A DNA stretch of 64,000 bases from JAVKBW01 sp964352715 (GCA_964352715.1 CAYGSU010000011.1:5996-69995), one strand, 5' to 3'. Shown: positions 14,880 to 25,100, counted from the stretch's first letter. Numbers and translations are program-made. Notes: generated from the letters alone by a model not told the origin.

Positions 14880-17138
14880 TTACTGTGACAACGCCTTCAG
14901 CAGTTTCGGCGGCGAGATCGGAAGATCGGTCATCCGTACACCTGTGGCGTGTGAAACGGCATTCGCAATTGCCGCAAGCGGCGGCACGATCGACGTTTCA
15001 CCAACACCGCGAACCCCGTAAGGGTGGCCCGGGTTGGGAATTTCCAGGATTTGCGTGTCGATCATCGGCAGATCGGACGCAACCGGAATGCGGTAGTCGA
15101 GGAAACCTGAATTCTCCAACAAACCCTTGTCGTTGTAGATGTATTCCTCGTTCAGCGCCCAGCCGATGCCCTGCACCGCACCGCCCTGGTACTGCCCTTC
15201 GACATAGCTCGGGTGAACCGCCTTGCCGGCATCCTGCAGCACCGTATAGCGAAGGATGGAGGTGCGGCCGGTTTCCTTGTCGACTTCCACATCCGCGATA
15301 TGCGTTGCGAAGCTGACACCAGCGCCATCCGCATTGCATTCGGTATGCCCTGCGATCGGTCCGCCCGTATTAGGCGCATCCGCAGCGATTTCCGCCAGCG
15401 ACAACGGTTTGTGGTCACCCGCATTGGCGCCGGAAGGCACGGCATGGCCGTTTTCCCATTTCACGGCATCGACATCGATGCCCCACATCTGGGCGGCACG
15501 AGCACACATTTTCTGCTTCGCTTCACGCGCGGCATCGATGATCGCCTTGCCGCCGGCAAAGGTGACCCGGCTGCCATCCGTGACATCGTTGTAACCGAGC
15601 GAGCCGGTATCGACGATGGCGGCACGAACATTCTCGTAGGGAATGCCGAGTTCTTCCGCCGCCATCAGGCAGTAGGAAGCCCGCGACCCGCCGATGTCAG
15701 GCGTACCGACCGAGATATTCACCGTTCCGTCCGGCGTAATGTTCAGCGATACCGCCGTCTGACCGCCGAAGTTGAACCAGAACCCGCAGGCAACGCCGCG
15801 CCCCTGGTTCGGCCCGAGCGGCACAGAATAGTTCGGATGAGCTTTAGCCGCTTCCAGCGTCGTCTTCAGGCCGATGGCCGGATAGACCGGGCCGTAGGAT
15901 GATTTCGTACCTTCGTCAGCCGCGTTCTTGATACGGAAATCAAGTGGATCCATACCCAGCTTTTCGGAAAGTTCCTGAATGACGCTATCGACCGCGAAAC
16001 AGGCCATCGGTGCGCCCGGCGCACGGTAGGCTGCCTGTTTCGGGCGGTTGGTGACGACGTCGTAACCAACTGCACGAACGTTATCGAGATCATAGCAGGC
16101 AAAGGCCGACATTGCGCCGAACGGCACGGCTGATCCCGGATAAGCGCCACCCTGATACTTCAGGATAGCGTCCGCAGCCACAATACGGCCGTCCTTTGTC
16201 GCGCCGATTTTAACCCACATCGAACTGGATGAGGTTGGCCCGGAGGCCCGGAAAACTTCGTCCCGCGTCATCGTGATCTTGACCGGACGATTCGCCTTGC
16301 GGCTCAGCGCGGCGGCTACAGGTTCGATAAACACCGTCGTCTTGCCGCCGAATCCACCGCCGATTTCGGACGACTGAACACGCAGCTTCGAATACGGAAT
16401 GCCGAGCAGGTTGCAGACGGCATCGCGAACCATGTAATGGCCCTGCGTGCAAACCCACAAATCACCCGACCCGTCCGGCGAGAGATTGGCCAGGCAGGCA
16501 TGCGGTTCGATATAGCCCTGATGGGTCGCCTCGGTCTTGAATTCGCGTTCGACGACAACATCGGCCTTCGCAAAGCCGGCATCGACATCACCGTGGCCGA
16601 ACTCGAACCGTTCCGCCACGTTCGACGGCTTGGTCGGCGCCGGTTCGACACCGGCAGTGATCATGTCGGGGTACAGCAGCGGCGCATCATCGGCCATTGC
16701 GGCGTCAACATCCGTCACATGCGGCAGAACTTCGTAATCGACGTCGATCAGCTTCAGCGCCTTGCGGGCAACCGCGTTGGAAACCGCCGCCACAGCCGCG
16801 ACGGCATGGCCGTCATACAACGCCTTCTCGCGCGCCATAATGTTCACTCGAATGTTTGTGGCATCGCCTTCATCCTGTTCGACCGAAAAATCTTCCGCCG
16901 TCACGACGGCCTTGACGCCCGGAAGCGCCTTCGCCTTGGAAACGTCGATCGACTTGATTTTCGCATGGGCGTGCGGCGATCGGAGAATTTTTCCGACCAG
17001 CATGCCCGGTGCAACGGCGTCAGCGCCGAATTTCGCGCGACCGGTAACTTTCTCAATACCGTCCGGCCGAATCGGGCGCGTGCCGACATACTTGAACGAG
17101 GTCCGTGGTTTTGTGTCCTGATCAGAATCAAGCGGCAT
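14880..17138 (-). CDS. Molybdopterin-binding large subunit of a xanthine dehydrogenase/CO dehydrogenase-family hydroxylase
   Basis: A 752-residue Mo subunit. The N-terminal Ald_Xan_dh domain starts near residue 15 (RPDGIEKVTGRAKFGADA) with LRSPHAHAKI. The Mo-cofactor domain shows GGGFGGKTTVFIEPVAAALS, AYRAPGAP and the C-terminal GVRGVGETSIVPP, whose Glu is the conserved catalytic base. The active-site loop AYRAPGAP is not the Cys-containing loop of form I CO dehydrogenase, so this is a general hydroxylase of an aldehyde, purine, nicotinate or other heterocycle. AGGAG precedes ATG 17138, which overlaps the 2Fe-2S subunit gene by 11 bases. Confidence 0.9.
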   Translation of the reverse strand: MPLDSDQDTKPRTSFKYVGTRPIRPDGIEKVTGRAKFGADAVAPGMLVGKILRSPHAHAKIKSIDVSKAKALPGVKAVVTAEDFSVEQDEGDATNIRVNIMAREKALYDGHAVAAVAAVSNAVARKALKLIDVDYEVLPHVTDVDAAMADDAPLLYPDMITAGVEPAPTKPSNVAERFEFGHGDVDAGFAKADVVVEREFKTEATHQGYIEPHACLANLSPDGSGDLWVCTQGHYMVRDAVCNLLGIPYSKLRVQSSEIGGGFGGKTTVFIEPVAAALSRKANRPVKITMTRDEVFRASGPTSSSSMWVKIGATKDGRIVAADAILKYQGGAYPGSAVPFGAMSAFACYDLDNVRAVGYDVVTNRPKQAAYRAPGAPMACFAVDSVIQELSEKLGMDPLDFRIKNAADEGTKSSYGPVYPAIGLKTTLEAAKAHPNYSVPLGPNQGRGVACGFWFNFGGQTAVSLNITPDGTVNISVGTPDIGGSRASYCLMAAEELGIPYENVRAAIVDTGSLGYNDVTDGSRVTFAGGKAIIDAAREAKQKMCARAAQMWGIDVDAVKWENGHAVPSGANAGDHKPLSLAEIAADAPNTGGPIAGHTECNADGAGVSFATHIADVEVDKETGRTSILRYTVLQDAGKAVHPSYVEGQYQGGAVQGIGWALNEEYIYNDKGLLENSGFLDYRIPVASDLPMIDTQILEIPNPGHPYGVRGVGETSIVPPLAAIANAVSHATGVRMTDLPISPPKLLKALSQ

Positions 17139-17619
17139 TGGACTTCTCCTGTCTCATTTCCGCAGCGGTATCCAGGACCGCACGGATAATTTTATCATAA
17201 CCGGTGCAGCGGCAAAGGTTACCCGCCAGCCAGTAGCGGGTTTCTTCTTCCGTCGGGTCCGGGTTGTGTTCCAGCAGCGATTTTGCCGCAATCAGAAAAC
17301 CGGGCGTACAGATCCCGCACTGCAAGGCGGCATGTTCAAGAAACTTGGTTTGCAGCGGATGAAGTTCATCGCCGTCGGCCAGCCCTTCGATGGTCTCTAC
17401 CTTCTTGCCGCTGGCTTCAGCGCCCAGCATCAGGCAGGCGCAGACCAGCCGCCCGTCGACCGTCACACTGCAGGCGCCGCAGTCGCCGGTGCCACAGCCT
17501 TCCTTCGTGCCGGTCATGCCGAGCCTGTCGCGCAGCACATCCAGTAGCGTGTCTTCGGCATCGCAAAGATATTCCATTGCATCGCCGTTTATGGTCGTTT
17601 GTACGTGAATCTGACTCAT
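17128..17619 (-). CDS. (2Fe-2S) small subunit of the Mo hydroxylase
   Basis: A 163-residue electron-transfer subunit. The plant-ferredoxin-type cluster is in EGCGTGDCGACSVTVDG plus a later Cys (VCACL), and the second cluster is in CGICTPGF and NLCRCTGYDKI. All eight ligand cysteines expected of the family appear present. It passes electrons from the Mo centre to the FAD subunit. Its start overlaps the stop of the FAD-subunit gene by four bases and its end overlaps the Mo-subunit gene by 11 bases, giving the order FAD, FeS, Mo typical of CoxMSL-type operons. Confidence 0.92.
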   Translation of the reverse strand: MSQIHVQTTINGDAMEYLCDAEDTLLDVLRDRLGMTGTKEGCGTGDCGACSVTVDGRLVCACLMLGAEASGKKVETIEGLADGDELHPLQTKFLEHAALQCGICTPGFLIAAKSLLEHNPDPTEEETRYWLAGNLCRCTGYDKIIRAVLDTAAEMRQEKSNAA

Positions 17620-18479
17620 TTATTCGCCTCCGCGCGGTCCCGCGCAATTGCGGCCGCCCGGCGTGTCAGCACACCGGCAACCTGGATTCTGTATTCAACC
17701 GTGCCGCGTTTGTCGGCGATCGGCTTCGCCGCCGCGGAACAGGCCTGCGCCGCTTTTTCAAGAGCAGCGTCATCGCATTTCGTGCCGATCAGCGCCTTGG
17801 CGGCTTCCTCGACAAGCAGGACTGTCGGCGCAACCGCACCCAGCCCAACCCGGGCCGCCGTGCAGACGCCGCTATCATCCAGCGTCAGCGAAACGCCGAC
17901 GCCGACAACAGCGATATCCATTTCCGTGCGCGGAATGAAACGCAGATAGGCATCACCCGACTTCGCCGGACGCGACGGCAGGAACACGCTCTCGACCAGT
18001 TCACCCTTGGCAAGTGTGGTCTTGCCCGGCTTGTCATGAATTTTCTCGACCGGAACATCCCGGCTGCCATCCGGCCCGACCACCCGTGCGGTCGCACCGG
18101 CTGCAACCATTGCCGGCACACTGTCGGCCGCCGGCGAGGCATTACAGAGGTTACCGACCATGGTCGCCCGCCCCTGGATCTGTGTCGATCCGATCAGGGC
18201 TGCTGCTTCGACAACACCCGGCCACATGGCGCTGAGCCCGTCATGCTCGCTCATTTCAGCACTCGAAACGGCAGCGCCAATGCGATATCCACCGTCTTCT
18301 TCAACGATCGATTTCATCGCTTCGATCCGTTTCAGATCGATGACAAGATCGGGTTCGATCCGTCCTGACTTGAGCTGGACCAGCAGGTCAGTCCCGCCCG
18401 CCAACAGTTTCGTTATTCCTTTTTCACCTGCGAGCAGCGCAACGGCGTTGGCTGTCGTTTCTGGAGCTTCGTAACGCAT
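17616..18479 (-). CDS. FAD-binding medium subunit of the Mo hydroxylase
   Basis: A 287-residue FAD-binding subunit of the CoxM type and the first gene of the operon. Seen: the start MRYEAPETTANAVALLA, the FAD loop LLAGGTDLLVQLKSG, then GSTQIQGRATMVGNLCNASP, a conserved flavin-contact stretch. GGGAGAG lies just before ATG 18479. It should accept electrons from the FeS subunit and pass them to NAD or a quinone. The 200 bases upstream presumably hold the operon promoter; no clear operator was seen there. Confidence 0.9.
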   Translation of the reverse strand: MRYEAPETTANAVALLAGEKGITKLLAGGTDLLVQLKSGRIEPDLVIDLKRIEAMKSIVEEDGGYRIGAAVSSAEMSEHDGLSAMWPGVVEAAALIGSTQIQGRATMVGNLCNASPAADSVPAMVAAGATARVVGPDGSRDVPVEKIHDKPGKTTLAKGELVESVFLPSRPAKSGDAYLRFIPRTEMDIAVVGVGVSLTLDDSGVCTAARVGLGAVAPTVLLVEEAAKALIGTKCDDAALEKAAQACSAAAKPIADKRGTVEYRIQVAGVLTRRAAAIARDRAEANK

Positions 18480-18680
18480 TCGGATGTCTCTCCCATATTG
18501 AGATCAGGATCATACATCGGCCTGATTTTCGCTTGCAACCAATCACTGGCACATAGCCGCCATGCACTCAAGGCATAGCTCCCATGCATTTTTATAATGG
18601 CAAACGATCAGCCTGAGACCTGTTGATGAATTTCCCTTTCCACATTTGTATCAACGCAGGAATGCCGGCGCAAACTACCG

Positions 18681-19664
18681 TCATTCGGATTTCGATTTGA
18701 ACTGATCTGCAAACATCTCGCACGGGTCTTCATCATCCACACGCGGTGTAAAAATCACGTAGTCAAACAGCGGCGCCTCATTCCCCGCATAGGCCGACGG
18801 ATCGTTTTCTGATGCATCGACCTCGCGGGTCGCAATCGCAACCGTTTCCAGGCCGGGCACCCGTTGCTGCAGGTAAACCGGTACAGCCCGGTCTGAGCGC
18901 ACATGACCCGCCCCGGCGATGAGAACGGCGGGCCTTCCCCGCCCTGTCGCCTGCAACACAGCATCGGCCAACCGCGCGTCACGCAGGCGCTGCACGGCCG
19001 ACATGCCCGGCAGGGCCGATTCCGGCAGATATCCGCAATGCGACGCCAGCAATTCTTCGTTCAGCGCCTGTTGCGCGGCATCGGGCAAGGGCGCGTCCAG
19101 CGCGAGCCGGCTTCGTTCGGTCTCATCAAGATAATCAAATCCCGCCCGGCTGACGGCGCGAATTTCGTTACGCTCCGCATTTCCGGGAAGAACCGGCAGT
19201 CGGCTGCGCCGGGCGACCCCGAGGATCTGGCGGTAGGAATTCCATTCCGGCCAGCCCCGGTCAGACCAGGACAGCGCCCCGTCAAGATCAGCCCATGATA
19301 TCTCGGGATTGTGGATTGCCGATTCGGCATCGGTCTGCGATGCGGTCAGCATCTCGAAGGCCAGCGCCGGTCGCGCACCCCGTTCCACAAGCGCCTGAAC
19401 GAGGCGTGCCTGAAGGCGGTGGTGATCCGCATTGTTGTGTTTTTCGCCCAGCAGCACGACGGGAACCGACAGTAACGTTTCCAGCAGTTCCTGCTGCCCG
19501 ACAAATCGGCGTTCGCCCGAGGACCATATTTTCCCGACCAGGGGATGATCGGCATGAACGTCATGCTGCCAATCGGAGAGCGTCAGCGGTTCCGCCGTTG
19601 CCGGCTGTCCGAGCCCGAACAGCATTACAACGCCTGCAAGCAAAACTGTTGTTCCGAATTTCAT
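18681..19664 (-). CDS. ChaN-family (Tiki/EreA-like fold) exported protein
   Basis: A 327-residue protein. The start at 19664 (MKFGTTVLLAGVVMLFG) gives a signal peptide ending near TAEPLTL; the longer frame to 19727 would bury it. ChaN-family features are VVLLGEKHNNADHH, the stretch WSDRGWPEWNSYRQI, and a late His in AGAGHVRSDRAVP. ChaN relatives are haem-binding or uncharacterised exported proteins, several linked to iron uptake. No iron-uptake gene is adjacent. It is divergent from the methyltransferase gene with about 120 bases between the starts. Confidence 0.8.
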   Translation of the reverse strand: MKFGTTVLLAGVVMLFGLGQPATAEPLTLSDWQHDVHADHPLVGKIWSSGERRFVGQQELLETLLSVPVVLLGEKHNNADHHRLQARLVQALVERGARPALAFEMLTASQTDAESAIHNPEISWADLDGALSWSDRGWPEWNSYRQILGVARRSRLPVLPGNAERNEIRAVSRAGFDYLDETERSRLALDAPLPDAAQQALNEELLASHCGYLPESALPGMSAVQRLRDARLADAVLQATGRGRPAVLIAGAGHVRSDRAVPVYLQQRVPGLETVAIATREVDASENDPSAYAGNEAPLFDYVIFTPRVDDEDPCEMFADQFKSKSE

Positions 19665-19786
19665 GTCTTTTCCCGACAGCTGTCGACGAAAAGAAAACCC
19701 ATCGTCGCGGTTTCCCTTTTGACGCACAACTCACTATCCTGTCGCATCCTGTCCCGACACCCTGCACAGCGAAACCCGAACCTGCC

Positions 19787-20578
19787 ATGACACAGAACAA
19801 AACACCCCGCCCGTCACCCTATGCTGTTCTGACCGATGCGCATTATGCGCATATACTGGACTATCTGCGGAAGAACCCTAGGGCGGTGATGGAAATCGGC
19901 AAGGTCCGTATCGAACTGGCGGCCAGCCAGATCCGCAACCTGTCACGCGAGACCATCCGGATTTTCGACCAGTCGACCGGTAGCGAGATCGCCAACACGG
20001 TTGACCACAACATCGACAGCCTGTTGAAGCTGGGCGGGCTGGTCCGGCCACAGCGGTTGATCGATCCGCTGAAAAGCATCCATTACATCATCGCCAACAT
20101 CGCCTCGCTGAAGGTTCTTTCGGTCGGCCCGCGCAGCGACGCCGAACTGTTCGGTCTGCTTGCCGCCGGTTTCGAGCCGGAGAATGTGACCGGTCTGGAC
20201 CTGATCGCCTACAGCGACTGGGTCGATCTGGGCGACATGCACGCCATGCCGTACGGCGACAACAGTTTCGACGTTGTCATTCTGGGCTGGGTGCTCGCCT
20301 ATTCGGGCGATGTCGCCAGGGCCGTTTCCGAAGTTCTCAGGGTTGCACGGCCCGGTGCGCATATTGCCATCGGGTGGGAGTATTCGCCCCTGTCCAACGA
20401 GGAACTGGCGAACCGTGACCTGACCGACGTTACCGAGGCGACGCGCGTCAAGCACAGCCGGGAAATTCTGGAATATTTCGGCGACAGTATCGACGATGTG
20501 ATTTTCAAGAGCGACGTCCATCCCGATCTGGCAGGCCAGACCAGCGACGTGATTGTCGTTTTTCGTCTGAAGCGATAA
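19787..20578 (+). CDS. Class I SAM-dependent methyltransferase
   Basis: A 263-residue protein with a methyltransferase domain at about residues 100-225. Motif I is degenerate (VLSVGPRSDAE), followed by GLDLIAYSDWV, the Asp/Met step MPYGDNSFDVVILGWVLAYS and EVLRVARPGAHIAIGW. About 100 residues precede the domain and have no known motif. ATG 19787 is chosen; an upstream open frame to 19295 runs antisense through the ChaN gene and is not credible. The substrate is unknown. Confidence 0.75.
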   Translation: MTQNKTPRPSPYAVLTDAHYAHILDYLRKNPRAVMEIGKVRIELAASQIRNLSRETIRIFDQSTGSEIANTVDHNIDSLLKLGGLVRPQRLIDPLKSIHYIIANIASLKVLSVGPRSDAELFGLLAAGFEPENVTGLDLIAYSDWVDLGDMHAMPYGDNSFDVVILGWVLAYSGDVARAVSEVLRVARPGAHIAIGWEYSPLSNEELANRDLTDVTEATRVKHSREILEYFGDSIDDVIFKSDVHPDLAGQTSDVIVVFRLKR

Positions 20579-20590
20579 TTCGCTGCCAGG

Positions 20591-21724
20591 CTACCCGGCC
20601 CGCATTTCGCGGTCGGATTTGTTGAACTTCGACAGCAGATAATCGACATTGTCGACGCCCATATCCTGGTCGGGGGATTCGGACTGGGTCAGAACCCGTT
20701 CCAGGATACGCCGCATCGTGCGGTCGGGGTCATCGTCGGTGCGTTCGATTTCCATGTTGATGTTCAGGTCCATCGCGCGCCGGAACGCATTGAACAAGCC
20801 TTTCGGCAGACCCGCTTTGTCATACAGCGACCGCAGACCCAGGCTTCCCTCGTCATGCACCAGCAGACTGGCATTGATAACCGGAATGCCGGCCAGCACC
20901 GCCAGCGAGGTTTCGAAGAAATTCAGGTCGCCGGTGCACAGCGCCCGCAGGATGATGGATGGCGTCAGCCTGCCGTTCTTTTTCATCTGACGGACGAGGT
21001 CTTCAATTTCAGCAGCGGTCGCGCCCGTTGATACCAGACCGACCGTTGTCCGCTCGCGCGAATGCAGCACCAGATCCGTCGCGACTTCTTCCGACAGGTC
21101 GTGGTGCATCAGGATGTAGTCTTTCAGGTTTTCCGAAACCAGCGCGACCAGCCTCTCGGCGATGGCAACGGGCAGCACCTGCCGTTCCGCCATGGGCTTT
21201 TGCACGCGTTCGCTTTCGCCATGCTTGTCGATCACCTTGCCGAAGGTTTCTTCGGTGATCCGCGCGCCCTGGTTCAACACAAGGCAAACCACAGCGTCTT
21301 CACCGGCATATTCGACGACCGCATCCGATACCGTTTCTGAAACAACCGGGCGTTCGGCGACCGCAATCTGCCGTGTATCGCCCTGGCGCCTGACGATATC
21401 GATCAAATCCGTGTCGTTCAGCGCAACCGAATGCCGGATGACCGGAATGGCAACGCTGTCGCTTTCGTCATTGGCAAGATCGCGCGCGACGTCGGGCGCA
21501 AGATGGGGCGACTGGTGCAGGCCGTCCGACAACGCCTCGCGAACGCGCACTTCAACGTCATGCAGCATCACCCGAAAGATATCCTGGGCCATCGCCTGTT
21601 CGGCGTCGGTTAACCCGTCTGTGCTGAATTCAGCCGCCACCTTCGCCGCAGTCGCGGCGCGGTTTTCCGGCGACCGGTCGGCCGCCAGTTTCTTGACGTC
21701 ATCGCTCGACAGACTATGCGACAT
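20591..21724 (-). CDS. DUF2336 family protein
   Basis: A 377-residue cytoplasmic protein, all-helical and repeat-like, with acidic HEAT-type repeats (for example LTDAEQAMAQDIFRVMLHD and VRVREALSDGLHQSPHLAPD). It matches the DUF2336 family, common in Rhodospirillales and related Alphaproteobacteria. There is no signal peptide or membrane segment. Some family members sit near flagellar or signalling genes, but nothing of that kind is adjacent here. Function unknown. Confidence 0.8.
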   Translation of the reverse strand: MSHSLSSDDVKKLAADRSPENRAATAAKVAAEFSTDGLTDAEQAMAQDIFRVMLHDVEVRVREALSDGLHQSPHLAPDVARDLANDESDSVAIPVIRHSVALNDTDLIDIVRRQGDTRQIAVAERPVVSETVSDAVVEYAGEDAVVCLVLNQGARITEETFGKVIDKHGESERVQKPMAERQVLPVAIAERLVALVSENLKDYILMHHDLSEEVATDLVLHSRERTTVGLVSTGATAAEIEDLVRQMKKNGRLTPSIILRALCTGDLNFFETSLAVLAGIPVINASLLVHDEGSLGLRSLYDKAGLPKGLFNAFRRAMDLNINMEIERTDDDPDRTMRRILERVLTQSESPDQDMGVDNVDYLLSKFNKSDREMRAG

Positions 21725-21869
21725 CGGACCTCTTGCCCAAGCACCCTATTTTCCGCGCGTTTTGTGCTTTACCCGGCACATCGCCCGCGCAAACCGTTCC
21801 GGTAGCGGTACTATCGCAATGGCCGGGAAAATGCGCAACGGTTTCCCGTGCCGGCGATTACGGTCGATA

Positions 21870-24800
21870 TTACTCCGCTGCTGTCGGCGACGCTGCCAGA
21901 TTCGCTGCTGATGTCTTTCGTTCGGTGACCGCCATGACCAGCGACAGAAGCGGCGGCACGATTGTCAGCGTCAGCAGGGCCGACAACGAAAGCCCGCCGA
22001 CAACGACCGATCCCAGGCCCTTGTATATTTCCGAACCCGCCCCCGGAAACATCACCAGCGGCAGCATGCCGACAACACTGGTCAGCGTGGACATGAAGAT
22101 CGGGCGAATCCGGTTGCGGGTCGCCTCGATAATCGCGTCGCCGGCCACCATGCCTTCCTCGCGCAGATGATACAGCGCCTGGTGAACGATCAGGATGGCG
22201 TTGTTTACCACGATGCCGATCAGGATCACGAAACCCAGCATGGTCAGCGTATCCAGCGCCTGGAAGGTATAAAGGTTGAGGATTTTCAGGCCGACAAGAC
22301 CGCCCGCTGCCGCCAGCGGCACCGCAAAAATGATAATCAGCGGATAGACAAAGCTTTCGAACAGAACGGCCATCACCAGAAACACGATACCGATTGCCAT
22401 CATCAGACCAACATCCAATTCCTCAAACGCCTGGGCCATCTTGTCGGCGGTGCCGGACATGCGGATCGAGACCCCCGGCGGCAGCCCCTGTTCCCGCAGC
22501 ACGTCGATGACCTCTGTCTGAAGGGTATTCAGCGCGTCTTCCAGCGCAATGCCGTCGCGTGGATTGATCTGCAGTGTGACCGTGCGCTGTCGTTCGATAT
22601 GACGAATCTGCGTCGGCCCTGTCGTCAGTTGAATTTCAGCCAGCGAAGACACCGGCAGAATGGTGCCGGACCTTGTAACCACCGGCAGTTCGTCTATGCC
22701 CTGGGTTGTGATGACATTGGTCGTCGGCCCTTTCAGGGTCAGATCGATCAGATCGCCGCCAACCGTAATTTCATCGACCCGCGACCCGTCATTGAACGTA
22801 TCGACAGTCAGGCCCAGTTCCCGTGCGGTCAGGCCGTTGTCGCTGAGGGCCACTTCGTTGGGAATCACCCTGATTTCCGGCGATCCGAGTTCAAGCGACG
22901 GCAGCGGACGGATCTGGCTTCCTTGCTCGAAGGGAAAGACCTCAGCGACCTGTCCGAAGGCACGCTGCGCCGTCGCGACAATCGTTTCAAGCTCGGGCCC
23001 GCTGATATCCATATCGACGGACCGCGACCCGCCGAGACCGCGACCGAAAAGCGAGGTCTGCTGGAAGAACCCGAACAGGCCGGGTTCGCCGAACAACGCG
23101 CCCTGCAGCGTCGGTTTCAGTTCAGATGCCCGCAAGGGATCGACCGAACTTGCCCCCATGAAGGCACGTGCTTCGGTCGCAACGAAGAAAAAGGTTTTCA
23201 TCTTCGGCGGCTCGCCCGGCGCGGAATCCGGCCCGGACACATCGGCCCAGTTCGGTTTCATCTTGCCTTCCACTTCCAGTGCGATGTCGCGCATGGTGAC
23301 AAGATTGTAACCGGGCGGCGGAAACAGGACGCCAAAAACGAAATTCTGGTTGCCATCCGGCAGGTATTCCCGAGGCGGCGCAAGATAGTATGCCGCGCCC
23401 GACGCAGCGAGGGTCACCGAACACACGATCACGAAGGACAGAAGGCGACTGGCGACAACCGCCCGTGTCAGGCCGACAACGGCGGCGGCGAAAAGCCGTC
23501 CGAACCCGTCCAGGACCGGGCCAATCGTATGAGTGAACAACCACGAAACGATACTGAACGGGAAAATATCGCTGACCTTTCGGCCGCCATCCATCTGCGA
23601 CGTCAGAAACCGGTTCGACAGGGCGGGAATGACCGTGATCGAGACGAGCAGCGACAGGATGACGGATATCGAAATCGCCACGGCGATATCGCGGAACAAC
23701 TGCCCGACTTCCTGCTCCATCACCAGGATCGGGATAAATACCATGACGGTGGTCAGCGCCGAGACGAGGATAGCGCCCCAGACCTGTTTCGCCCCTTTGT
23801 AGGCGGCCTCACGCGCGGATTTTCCTTCCTGTCGGTGGCGATAAATGTTCTCGAGCACCACAATCGCCGCATCCACGACCATCCCGACAGCAAACGCGAT
23901 ACCGGCAAGCGAGACCACGTTGAGCGACCGGCCAAGCGCCGCCATCGCAACAAACGAGGCAATGACCGAAACCGGTATGGCAAGCGCGATGACGGCAGTC
24001 GCCCGAACCGAGCGCAGAAAGATCATCAGGATCAGCGCGGCCATGATCCCGCCGACCCAGATATTCTGTGTCACGAGATCGATTGCGCTGTTGATATAGA
24101 CAGTCTCATCGTACATCTGCCGCATCGACAGACCGGCTTTCGGCAGGTCGTAGCTGTTCAGCTCCTCTACGGCGGCGCGCACGCCTTTCATCGTTTCAAT
24201 GACATTCGCGCCGGTTTCCCGGGTCGCGCTCATGGCAATCGAATTGTCACCGTTTGTGCGGATTGCCGCCGTCGCATCCTTGTATCCGAACCGTACCTCG
24301 GCGATATCGCCCAGCGTGACCCTGCCGACCCGACCGGTCGCCTCATCCCGCTCGCTGCGCAGCACGACCTGTTCCACCTGTTCGGTGGTCTTGAATTCAG
24401 CGTCGGTCCGAACGACGTAGCGCCGCTTGCCTTCTTCGACATCACCGCCGGTAATCGAGGCATTGGCCGCCCGCAGCCGGTCAACAACATCCGACACGGT
24501 CAGGCCGTACTGCGCCATCCGTTCCGGCTGCACGATGATCTGCATTTCCCGTTCACCGCCGCCATAGACGTTTATCCGCGAAATGCCGGCGACCCGTTCA
24601 ATGCGTTCCGCGACGACATCCTTGGCGAAATCACCGTATTCATGGATCGGCGTGGTGTTTCCCTCCACCGGGGCGATACGGAACCAGGCAATGGCGTTAT
24701 CTTCAGACCCCGCGGTTTCCAGCGTCGGTTCGTCCGCTTCTTCCGGCAGGTTGGTTACCCGGTCCAGCCGGTTTGCCGTCAGCAGCAGCGCCCGGCTCAT

Positions 24801-25100
24801 ATCCGTGCCAACCGCGAATTCGAGGCTGATTTCGGCTTCTCCGTCCCGCGCCTGGCCGACCATTTCCTCAAGGTTTTCGAGCCCCTGAAGCGCCTCTTCC
24901 TGCTCATTGAGAATTTCGCGTTCGATTTCGGCCGGAGCCGCCCCGAACCATTTGGTTTCAACCGTGATGATCGGTCGCCGGACATCCGGCGCAAGCTGGA
25001 TGGGGATCGTCTGCAGCGCGACAATCCCGAACATCACGGCCATGAGCACGGCAGCGATAACGGCTACCGGTCGTTCAATTGCAATTCGAATGATATCCAT
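21870..25100 (-). CDS. RND efflux pump, HAE-1-like inner-membrane transporter
   Basis: A 1076-residue RND transporter with the expected 12-TM, two-periplasmic-domain arrangement: TM1 at residues 11-30, a TM2-6 block at about 340-490 and a TM8-12 block at about 880-1050. In the TM4 region it reads GMVVDAAIVVLEN, so the second Asp of the AcrB Asp-Asp pair is Ala; the TM10 region reads GIVVNNAILIV where AcrB has Lys. The proton relay therefore differs from AcrB, as in other RND subgroups. It is co-transcribed with the adaptor gene 15 or so bases upstream. No TolC-like outer-membrane gene is adjacent. Confidence 0.93.
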   Translation of the reverse strand: MDIIRIAIERPVAVIAAVLMAVMFGIVALQTIPIQLAPDVRRPIITVETKWFGAAPAEIEREILNEQEEALQGLENLEEMVGQARDGEAEISLEFAVGTDMSRALLLTANRLDRVTNLPEEADEPTLETAGSEDNAIAWFRIAPVEGNTTPIHEYGDFAKDVVAERIERVAGISRINVYGGGEREMQIIVQPERMAQYGLTVSDVVDRLRAANASITGGDVEEGKRRYVVRTDAEFKTTEQVEQVVLRSERDEATGRVGRVTLGDIAEVRFGYKDATAAIRTNGDNSIAMSATRETGANVIETMKGVRAAVEELNSYDLPKAGLSMRQMYDETVYINSAIDLVTQNIWVGGIMAALILMIFLRSVRATAVIALAIPVSVIASFVAMAALGRSLNVVSLAGIAFAVGMVVDAAIVVLENIYRHRQEGKSAREAAYKGAKQVWGAILVSALTTVMVFIPILVMEQEVGQLFRDIAVAISISVILSLLVSITVIPALSNRFLTSQMDGGRKVSDIFPFSIVSWLFTHTIGPVLDGFGRLFAAAVVGLTRAVVASRLLSFVIVCSVTLAASGAAYYLAPPREYLPDGNQNFVFGVLFPPPGYNLVTMRDIALEVEGKMKPNWADVSGPDSAPGEPPKMKTFFFVATEARAFMGASSVDPLRASELKPTLQGALFGEPGLFGFFQQTSLFGRGLGGSRSVDMDISGPELETIVATAQRAFGQVAEVFPFEQGSQIRPLPSLELGSPEIRVIPNEVALSDNGLTARELGLTVDTFNDGSRVDEITVGGDLIDLTLKGPTTNVITTQGIDELPVVTRSGTILPVSSLAEIQLTTGPTQIRHIERQRTVTLQINPRDGIALEDALNTLQTEVIDVLREQGLPPGVSIRMSGTADKMAQAFEELDVGLMMAIGIVFLVMAVLFESFVYPLIIIFAVPLAAAGGLVGLKILNLYTFQALDTLTMLGFVILIGIVVNNAILIVHQALYHLREEGMVAGDAIIEATRNRIRPIFMSTLTSVVGMLPLVMFPGAGSEIYKGLGSVVVGGLSLSALLTLTIVPPLLSLVMAVTERKTSAANLAASPTAAE

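Noticed and set aside
14880..18479. Aerobic CO dehydrogenase (form I coxMSL)
   Set aside because: The operon order fits, but the Mo subunit has AYRAPGAP instead of the Cys-containing active-site loop of form I.
19295..19786. Upstream extension of the methyltransferase frame
   Set aside because: It runs antisense through the ChaN-like gene and has no ribosome binding site; ATG 19787 gives a normal length.
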